Made by a program: the position numbers and the translations under genes. From the NCBI GenBank assembly GCA_011800155.1, contig CM022371.1, positions 3,286,001 through 3,350,000 of the forward strand: 64,000 nucleotides of DNA. The letters are read 5' to 3'. The notes under the pieces were generated by a model. It did not search any database and was not told the origin of the DNA. It saw nothing but the letters and a program-made list of their open reading frames with translations. Source of the stretch: Flammulina velutipes (taxonomy: Eukaryota; Basidiomycota; Agaricomycetes; Agaricales; Physalacriaceae). Every line of letters begins with the position of its first letter. Position 1 is the stretch's first letter. Of the stretch, positions 55,570-62,290 are shown one piece after another.

Positions 55570-55635
55570 GCCCAGTGAACGCCCAGTGAATGCCCGGTGA
55601 ATGACCAGTGAACGCCCGGTGAATGACCAGTGGTA
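55570..55635. repeat. six tandem 11-bp repeats
   Basis: Six units of 11 bp: GCCCAGTGAAC, GCCCAGTGAAT, GCCCGGTGAAT, GACCAGTGAAC, GCCCGGTGAAT, GACCAGTGGTA. Variation is confined to three positions. The period is close to a helical turn, so equivalent bases face the same side of the DNA. It lies between the heptamer array and the tRNA-like head. Confidence 0.85.
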
Positions 55636-55709
55636 AAGCGTGACGGATACTAATTGAATGTAGATTGAATTGAAGCCCAAGTTGAGCTTTTTAAAGAGAG
55701 AAAAAGGTG

Positions 55710-55787
55710 AGACAAGGGTTCGAACCCAAGACCTCGCGCCAGCAGTTGGCGGTTTAAAGGTGTTCTTACCATTACACTAAAGAGGCT
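55710..55787 (-). ncRNA. tRNA-like pol III promoter (SINE-head-like or degenerate tRNA)
   Basis: On the minus strand an A box (TAGTGTAATGG, 55779-55769) and a B box (GGTTCGAACCC, 55727-55717) match the pol III consensus with tRNA-like spacing. A D-arm GTGT/ACAC and a hairpin CGCCA/TGGCG can be drawn. The anticodon loop lacks T33, the T stem pairs only three bases and an extra 8 nt separate D-arm and hairpin, so it is not a working tRNA. Transcription would run left through the 11-bp repeats and heptamer array. Confidence 0.6.
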
Positions 55788-55934
55788 TGAAACATTGTAA
55801 ATATGCAGAGTTGTATCCCTTCGTTGGGTGAGTGTGGCGTATATTAGTCATCGTAGTCATAATGTCAATTTAACTCAATATCCTTGTCTCTTCTCTCCCT
55901 CAACAAGCCTGTCCTTGAGGCGTCTGGTGAGCGT

Positions 55935-56610
55935 CGCGCGAGACGATAAAGGACGCGTAGGGTCGCTGGTATGTCGTTATATGCTCTTCTTTCTCTTTTC
56001 ATCCATTTTAACGTCCAAGCAGATCCATCCAACGCCCATCCAAGCCGTTTCGCCACCGCCGCCACCACCGCTGGACGTTCGCGAGACGATAAAGGGAGCG
56101 TCACGTCGCCGGTGCGTCGTCATGCGTTCTCTTTTCGTTTTTTTTACCCATTCAACGTCCACATACAGCAATCCATCCAACCCATTTCGCCACCGCCGCC
56201 ACCACCACCACCGCTGAACGTTCGCGAGACGATAAAGGAGCGTCGCGTCGCTGGTGCGTCGTTATGCGTTCTCTTTTCGTTTTTTACCCCTTCAACGTCC
56301 AAGCAGATCCATCCAACGGCCATCCAACCCACTCCGCCACCGCCGCCACCACCGCTGGACGTTCGCGAGACGATAAAGGGAGCGTCACGTCGCCGGTGCG
56401 TCGTTATGCGTTCTCTTTTCGTTTTTTTTACCCATTCAACGTCCACATACAGCAATCCATCCAACCCATTTCGCCACCGCCGCCACCACCACCACCGCTG
56501 AACGTTCGCGAGACGATAAAGGGAGCGTCGTGTCGCCGGTACGTCGTTATGCGTTCTCTCTTCGTTTTTTTCATTCATTCAACGTCCAGAAAGATCCATC
56601 CAACCCATCC
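55935..56610. repeat. ~142-bp satellite, five units, A-B-A-B higher order
   Basis: The landmark CGAGACGATAAAGG occurs at 55939, 56082, 56225, 56366 and 56509 (spacings 143, 143, 141, 143). Odd units contain AGCAGATCCATCC and the CACCACCGCTGGAC end; even units contain ACATACAGCAATCC and a longer CACCACCACCACCGCTGAAC end. The two even units are almost identical, so the array grew as dimers of about 284 bp. Each unit also carries a (CCR)n run. Open frames on both strands here are by-products of the repeat. Confidence 0.9.
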
Positions 56611-56719
56611 ATCGCTATTACGTTCCGCGTCGTTGGAGAACGTCGCTAACCGCTCGCGAGTCGATTTGGTACGAAGTTTTCACAACGTCCCAACGTATTT
56701 CTTACCCAGATTAGACCAT

Positions 56720-57166
56720 ATGGCCCGCACAAGCCCACGTCCTCAACTCTACTTCCATTCTCATATCTCTGCGCGCTTGAGATCACGCGATCGGTATCCT
56801 ATAGATGTCGCGACGATGATCCTACGCGAGCTCTCTAACAACGTCCACTATTTCGAAGGTCGCGCTGCATATCTCGTACTTTTGTAAGTACCTTTGTAAC
56901 TATCAATGTATTGAGCTTACCTGACTGGGTAGGAATGATTATCATCTCTCGAATGTTTGGGAAGTGTACCCGCACATAACTGTGCGAGTATATCGTTCGG
57001 ATGGAGTAACTATTGGGACTTTCCATTGGTTTGAAGATAGATCCTTCGAGTATTTCGTTCATTCGAGCTACACGGTGAGCTGCCTACAAAAGAAAGAACA
57101 CCACATCAGCCGTTTTTTCAATCCTCGTCATAGGTTGTATATGCGTACCTACTGAATGTATTGTAG
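56720..57166 (+). CDS. hypothetical protein, about 112 aa, next to the satellite
   Basis: Three exons (56720-56883, 56933-57074, 57134-57166) with 49- and 59-nt introns and consistent phases. The product is MARTSPRPQLYFHSHISARL...DVATMILRELSNNVHYFEGR, then NVWEVYPHITVRVYRSDGVT, then GTFHWFEDRSFEYFVHSSYT and VVYAYLLNVL. No domain is recognised; it is rich in beta-type sequence. The frame continues upstream into the satellite without stop, so an earlier start in repeat DNA is conceivable but unlikely. Confidence 0.45.
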
Positions 57167-57572
57167 AGTAAAGTTTCTTGTACCGTGCTAGACACCAACA
57201 CATCTTGAGCTTCATTCTTTTGACCATCTCTTGGTGCATTTCAGCTTGCTGAAGAGCACAGCTAGCATTTCCATGCAGGGACTCGCTCGTGAAATGAGTG
57301 GCGCGTTGTTTCCAAGTTTTAGGTGATGGTTGATCCTTGGGAATATACCCAGTATGCATTCATCCTCAGCTCGCGTAACCGATCCGTACGTATATACATA
57401 ACACTAGCGGTAAATGTGTCCACTGTTCTTGAAGAGGTGGTTGTGAAGGGCTCATTTAGGAAATGCAGGAGCAAACTCACGAACAGAGGAAACCGGGAAA
57501 CGGCACAGTCCTTGAATGGTTGAATGGTTATGGTGATAATCTTGGAAGTAATTCAAAATAGAGCTGATATCG
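57167..57572. other. intergenic, no gene seen
   Basis: About 400 bp with short frames on both strands only. No motif, tRNA or terminal repeat was recognised. Confidence 0.35.
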
Positions 57573-57815
57573 CAAAGACTTTGGAGAATCTCACGAACGA
57601 AAAAAACACTCTTGTTGACGGGGCAATCATTGGGCGGTCACCGGCGACCATTGGCGATTTAGATTGGAGCTACTATCGCAGACTCCAGGATGTGCATTCG
57701 CACATCTAAAGCTCCCTGCCATAAGACTGGACGAGATGAAAGAAGTCAAGCATAGAAAAAGAATGAGTAGATGGACGTAGGAAGAGGGCTGAGTAATACC
57801 GGACATAGCCGGGCC
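57573..57815. repeat. dispersed repeat R, copy 1
   Basis: First of four local copies of a 125-250 bp sequence. Landmarks are ACTCACGAACAAAGGAAA, TTGACGGGGCAATCATTGGG, GATTTAGATTAGAGCTGC, AGACTCCAGGATGCGCATTC and, in copies 1, 3 and 4, ACCGGACATAGCCG. Copy 1 has diverged most and has an open frame through the middle (GAIIGRSPATIGDLDWSYYR); the other copies have stops there. The nature of R is unknown. Confidence 0.75.
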
Positions 57816-57860
57816 TCATTTCGTTTAACTGTCGATGATCGACGATCGTGTTCCAGAAAT

Positions 57861-57907
57861 CCTCCATCAGCCTCCATCAGCCTCCATCAGCCTCCATCAG
57901 CCTCCAT
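57861..57907. repeat. 10-bp microsatellite-like repeat (CCTCCATCAG)n
   Basis: Four perfect tandem copies of CCTCCATCAG and a partial fifth. It lies just right of repeat R copy 1 in non-coding DNA. Confidence 0.95.
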
Positions 57908-58218
57908 GTGCCCTGGAGTGGGTTGCATGTCATAAACGCGTTGATCAAACCTCTCAGTCAGGTTAAGTCATGATCGTGACAACGCAAAGGCATATATTTC
58001 TCAGAGCAAGGTCAAAGTAGGTAGGCTATAATGCTCCTGAGTTGTAATGGGATCGAAATTTATAAGTCGCAGCGTCAACAGGATATCAGTACTGAAAAGT
58101 TGAGATGGAGTGATCTGGTTTTCCGAGAGAACGACGTCTTTGATCTTTGCGATGCTGACTTGCGCTGGATCGCCGCGCGCTAGGGCCTTACACCATGAAG
58201 ATTAATGCCAGAAAGACA
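57908..58218. other. intergenic, 3' flank of a kinase relic
   Basis: No gene recognised. It is probably the decayed C-terminal part of the phosphotransferase relic to its right, but nothing can be aligned by eye. Confidence 0.3.
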
Positions 58219-58564
58219 TCAATTGTGTCGAATAAGAAAGTAAACATTCAGGTTAGGATAGAACCCACAATCCTGCCAGTCTATGATCCAGAGTTGATTG
58301 TCCTCGTCAATAATCATGTTGTGGGGATTGAGATCCATATTACAAAAGACATACATTTCCTGAGGGAATACGACCAACTCCGGATAAGCATGGAAATATG
58401 GTGGGCGCGAAAAATTTGTCCAGAGTGCGCAACAAGCCCAGAGTAGGCCATATGTCTGCGAGAACAGACCCGTGAACGTGTGTCATAATCAGGTAGGCTC
58501 CTTGATTGCTCGGAGATAGAACGACGCGATGTAAGGTTGGCGCGCGCACGCCGATGCGCGACAC
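58219..58564 (-). pseudogene. aminoglycoside-phosphotransferase-like (APH/ChoK) kinase relic
   Basis: Two minus-strand frames carry pieces of an APH-type kinase. The first is RAPTLHRVVLSPSNQGAYLI, then MTHVHGSVLADIWPTLG (the hinge region). After a frameshift come NMDLNPHNMIIDEDNQLWII and DWQDCGFYPN. The latter is the catalytic loop (H-x-D-x4-N in the family; the His is Asn here) and the metal-binding D-W-x-D. It ends at a stop 20 codons later. The N-lobe and C-terminal helices are missing. It is a dead fragment of a family expanded in agaricomycetes. Confidence 0.6.
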
Positions 58565-58711
58565 CAGTCGGATACCTTCAATTTCGTCGTCGGGAAAACG
58601 AATTCTATATCAATAACTGTGCTTCACGACGTATCTTATAATTTCGTCGATTTCCCAAAACTAACATGACAGTCCATTGGGTAAGTAAGAGTTATTATTC
58701 AGCATGTAGCT

Positions 58712-59183
58712 TCAAATCGTGAGTGTTAAAAAACCACCTGCGCCACGCTCTCCCTTGACATCACAGATAACCACACAGTTCGCCGAGTGTCCCTCTGAAT
58801 TTGGGATCACACCGAGGATATAGACATGATTATCGTCACTGCGGCGCGAACGCATCGGGATATATATAATAGATCGAGTTGAGGGGAATGGTTCTTCGGG
58901 ATTGAAAAAGTCGATGTAGAGGTGAAACTCTTCCACAAAGTCGAGTGGAAAGGCCCAAAGCCAAAAGACGGTGACGATAATGAGGAGGACGACAAATATG
59001 AGGACGATGGAGACATCCCTCCGAGTACATAACAGTACTTGATGCTGGTCATTGCTTTCAAGTGCTGCCCGGACGTCTGGCGTGTCTGGCGTGCGTGTTT
59101 GCGTCTGTGTCTGTGGTGCTGTTAAATCAAGGATCAGCGAAGCGTCAACTTAAGCCTGCCTGTTCCGACGTACTGTGCGACAT
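58712..59183 (-). CDS. hypothetical single-pass membrane protein, 138 aa
   Basis: Two exons: a 10-nt first exon (ATG TCG CAC A, 59183-59174) and 59118-58712, with a 55-nt intron GTACGT...TTAACAG. The product is MSHTPQTQTQTRTPDTPDVR, then a helix RRDVSIVLIFVVLLIIVTVF and WLWAFPLDFVEEFHLYIDFF. The outer domain follows: STRSIIYIPMRSRRSDDNHV, YILGVIPNSEGHSANCVVIC. The long uninterrupted second exon and the membrane helix support it. The tiny first exon is a guess, since no other in-frame ATG lies upstream of the helix. No family is recognised. Confidence 0.45.
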
Positions 59184-59510
59184 AAGGAGATGTGAATACT
59201 GTCAGAAGATGAGCAGACCAAGAATACTTATAGCCAGGTTGTGACAAAGGAAATGATTCAAGAAAGAAAAGACAAAGCGCCATAGTATTAGGAGGAACTG
59301 CCTTCAGGCTTGCCCGTTTGATGTGACAATAGGGAAAGACGCGAAATGATCAGTCGACCAATGAATCCATAAGTATCTATAGGTTCAAGGCGGCCCGACG
59401 TGGTATGGATATGACATATCCTGTTGGAGACGTCGGACGGGCTAGGACATGTGTCGGAAACAATTAGAAAGTAAAGGTCTGCAGTCTCTTTCAGTCATTC
59501 CTTCAGGGCC
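59184..59510. other. intergenic, no gene seen
   Basis: About 330 bp with no supported feature. It separates the membrane protein start from repeat R copy 2. Confidence 0.35.
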
Positions 59511-59636
59511 ACAAAGAGCTTTGGAGAAACTCACAAAGAAAGGATACCCATTTGACGGGGCAATCATTGGGCGGTGACCGGTGGCGATAGCGATTTAGAT
59601 TAGAGCTCCTGGATGCGCATTCGCCCATCCAAGATC
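59511..59636. repeat. dispersed repeat R, copy 2 (short)
   Basis: Contains the R core from AAACTCACAAAGAAAGG to GGATGCGCATTCGCCCATCC, lacking the CTGCTATCGCAGACT part by a small deletion and lacking the ACCGGACATAGCCG end. Same orientation as the other copies. Confidence 0.75.
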
Positions 59637-60133
59637 ATGAAAAGGTCAGAACAGACATACCATAGTCAACATTTGACCGGCGCCCAGCGGCTGTCAAGTG
59701 AGGCAGCACAGTGAGGTGACGATACAGAAGGGGCTTCAGTATTCCGCGGCGCTGGTGCTTGCATAGAGTTGGCTATGACTAGCTATGAAAGTAGCGACGT
59801 TCAGTCAATGACAGCAGCGCAGCAGAAGGTCAACGTACTGAATGCCTCATACAGGTTGGCGTTGGTCCCACATCCCTTTGAGCAGGCCAGGCAAGCTGTG
59901 ACGTAGTACGAATGCAACTCGTATAATCCATGTTACTCACGTCCTGTTGCCAAATCACAGACATTGAAGGGGCCGTCAAGGCCTGAAACAGTTGTAAATG
60001 ACCAGTTGAGTTCAAGTTGAGTACGAAGCATACCTGGCGCAACAATCGCCCACGACTGGACGCATTGGCACGGAATTGAGAAGGTCTGAAACATGTCTGT
60101 ATGCTCCGTTTGGATATAGAAAGGTCACAAAGA
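59637..60133. other. intergenic, no gene seen
   Basis: About 500 bp between R copies 2 and 3. Minus-strand frames of about 100 codons exist (59830-60138, 60012-60290), but one runs through repeat R and neither has a motif, so no gene is called. Confidence 0.35.
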
Positions 60134-60306
60134 GACAAAGAGACAAAGAGCTTCCAAGAAACTCACGAACAAAGGAAACCCATTTGACGGGGCAGTCATT
60201 GGGCGGTGACCGGTGGCGATATCGATTTAGATTAGAGCTGCTATCGCAGACTCCAGGATGCATCCAAAGCTCCCTTAGCTCGGGTGACAAGTACCGGACA
60301 TAGCCG
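60134..60306. repeat. dispersed repeat R, copy 3
   Basis: A good match to copy 4 over the core, preceded by three AAAGAGACA-type short repeats. It ends with the ACCGGACATAGCCG landmark. It precedes the first coiled-coil gene by about 220 bp. Confidence 0.8.
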
Positions 60307-60530
60307 TCTACTTTCTCGCCTTTGTGCTTGCAACTAGATCTAGGTCTTTCTTTATGATTACCTATATTAATCTGTTAACATGAGCCAAAAAACAAAGGAA
60401 CGGGCTCTCTAATGACGAAGACATAGACACAAAGGATCTTTGTTGCCCGTCGGGACTCTTTCCCTTAAATTAAGACTACACTTTCATTCCGTCCAGTACT
60501 TTCTCCTCTGTCTCTGCCGTTAGATTGACT

Positions 60531-61030
60531 ATGCACTCACCGCGACGCTCACCTCGTAATCGCAATCCACTGGCGCGCGGAAAGTCGGCCGTGGTATGTT
60601 CCATTTCAAGCGGAGAGACCCAATCTCATATATATCACCATCTAGGTCGTTGAGAGCCATCGACCAGCAAAGTCAAAGGTATCACGGTTGATTCGTTAGT
60701 ATCGTCCCAAGTTGAACCTTCCCATCTCCCAGCCGTTGTTTGCCGAGGCATCAAGCGAACGAGAGCCGAAGGAGGACGATTCCAAGATGACACAGGGGAC
60801 ACAGTTGGACGCAAAGGTTCGTATCGTCGGTTACTTGTCCAGTGTTAATTTTATTCTTGGATTAGGTTGTTGCCTGGTATCAAAAGGAGCTCGAAGATGC
60901 CATTCAGCGGGAGACTGCGTTGAAGGAGACGTTAGCCGAAATACGGGGAGTTATGCAGGAGCTTGTGAAAGAGACTCAAGAAATGTTCAAGCAGTGGGCA
61001 GCCTCCCAAGGAGTTGCGATATACGATTAA
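60531..61030 (+). CDS. small coiled-coil protein P1
   Basis: Four exons with 45-50 nt introns. The product is about 117 aa: MHSPRRSPRNRNPLARGKSA, VVVESHRPAKSKPLFAEASS, EREPKEDDSKMTQGTQLDAK, then a helix VVAWYQKELEDAIQRETALK, ETLAEIRGVMQELVKETQEM and FKQWAASQGVAIYD. The basic SPRR start may bind DNA or act as a nuclear signal; the second half is a predicted coiled coil. P2 downstream is a paralogue sharing the first exon, the first intron donor, the coiled-coil exon and a promoter palindrome (ACAAAG-GAT-CTTTGT at 60429-60443). No known function. Confidence 0.6.
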
Positions 61031-61128
61031 ATAAAGTGGTCACCGTTGAAATGCAGATATGTCAAACATGGTGGTTGTGTACAGTACTTCGAGTGTTGTA
61101 AGATCAAGACGAACAGATGCGAGGTCGA

Positions 61129-61374
61129 AAGAGCTTCCAAGAAACTCACGAACAAAGGAAACCCATTTGACGGGGCAATCATTGGGCGGTGACCGGTGGC
61201 GATAGCGATTTAGATTAGAGCTGCTATCGCAGACTCCAGGATGCGCATTCGCCCATCCAAAGCTCCCGTAGATCGGGCGACAAGAAACAAGTCAAGCATA
61301 GTAAAAGAATAAGTGAGTGGACGTTGGAAGGAACAGTAGATTGAACGGAGCTGAGTACCGGACATAGCCGGGCC
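61129..61374. repeat. dispersed repeat R, copy 4 (longest)
   Basis: About 245 bp with the whole core and the right part AAACAAGTCAAGCATAGTAA...GTACCGGACATAGCCGG, which is shared only with copy 1. It lies 100 bp after P1 and 430 bp before P2. Confidence 0.8.
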
Positions 61375-61806
61375 GGCATTTCCACTTTCTCCTCACAACG
61401 TCGATGATAGAAATTACACTTCCTCCTCCTCACGATGATAGAACGCGGATACCTATTCCCTTGCAATCGCAAAGGAATTCGTTTAGCGATAGCTGGCGAT
61501 TTCATCATACTTTACCCCCCTACTTGCCCATGAACACCCTTCTCAACACACATACTAATTGACAGGTATTTCTTTGTGACCGACAGCTTTCCTTTGACCT
61601 CTAATCCGTAGCATCTTACAGTCACCACCGAGCTGTTTGCACAACGGCGAGCGGACCTCAATCTCACCACGAGGCAATAGACACAAAGGAAGGACCTCTC
61701 CGATGACGAATAGACACACAAAGGATCTTTGTTAACTGTCCCAACCCTTTCTCTCAAAGCAAGTCCGCCGGCCAGTGTCGCTCCCTTCAACCTTTATTCA
61801 AAGACC
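61375..61806. promoter_or_regulatory. P2 upstream region with palindrome shared with P1
   Basis: No gene seen. The palindrome ACAAAG-GAT-CTTTGT (61718-61732) lies 89 bp before the P2 start; the same sequence lies 102 bp before the P1 start. The flanks of both also match loosely (AGACAC...GTTNNCTGTCCC). A candidate regulatory site conserved since the duplication. Confidence 0.45.
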
Positions 61807-62290
61807 ATGCACTCACCACGACGCTCCCCTCGCAATCACAAATCGGCTTCCCGCAAGAAATACGCCTCGGTATGTTCCTTTCCACGTCAAGAGAACACTT
61901 CTAATCACTTCATTCAGCTCTTTGAGCACGCCAGATTGGCGGAATGGCAACTCTCAGCCGCGGACGCTTCAAGGAAACGCAAGGCGGAGAACACAAGGTG
62001 GACGCGGGCTCTGAACACAGTGAGTACCCTCATGACTTTCCCCAGCCTCGAGTTTATGTTTATATCAGGCCATGGCGTGAACCATCAGAAAGGAAAAGGT
62101 CGCGCTCACCGCACAGGTCAAAGTGAACAAACGGTACCGTGAAGCCGCTCGGTTTCATCAAAGGCAGCTCGAAGATTCGATCGAGCGGGAGGCCGTACTG
62201 GAGAAGAAATTGGCGAACGTCGAAGACAGAATCAGGCGCATTGGCATTATTCCGTGTCCTCAATCAGCCTCCGGTCTACAAAGATGGTAA
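61807..62290 (+). CDS. small coiled-coil protein P2, 3' end formed by FAS2 sequence
   Basis: Three exons. The product is MHSPRRSPRNHKSASRKKYA, then LFEHARLAEWQLSAADASRK, RKAENTRWTRALNT, then EKVALTAQVKVNKRYREAAR, FHQRQLEDSIEREAVLEKKL and ANVEDRIRRIGIIPCPQ. The exon-3 acceptor is the AG in CAGAAAG, which keeps the coiled-coil frame. The last eight codons (SASGLQRW) and TAA come from FAS2 DNA read in another frame; the TAA is part of the FAS2 intron donor GGTAAGT. So the original C-terminus was replaced. Confidence 0.55.

Noticed and set aside
55710..55787. Functional tRNA gene
   Set aside because: A and B boxes fit, but T33 is lacking, the T stem pairs only three bases and the middle has extra nucleotides; treated as tRNA-like.
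55971..56887. Long open frames on both strands across the 142-bp repeats (up to 207 codons)
   Set aside because: They shift frame from unit to unit, exist on both strands at once and encode low-complexity PPPPPP/HHHH stretches; they are by-products of the satellite.
57861..57907. CRISPR-like or spaced repeat array
   Set aside because: The 10-bp copies are directly tandem without spacers, and the genome is eukaryotic; it is a simple tandem repeat.
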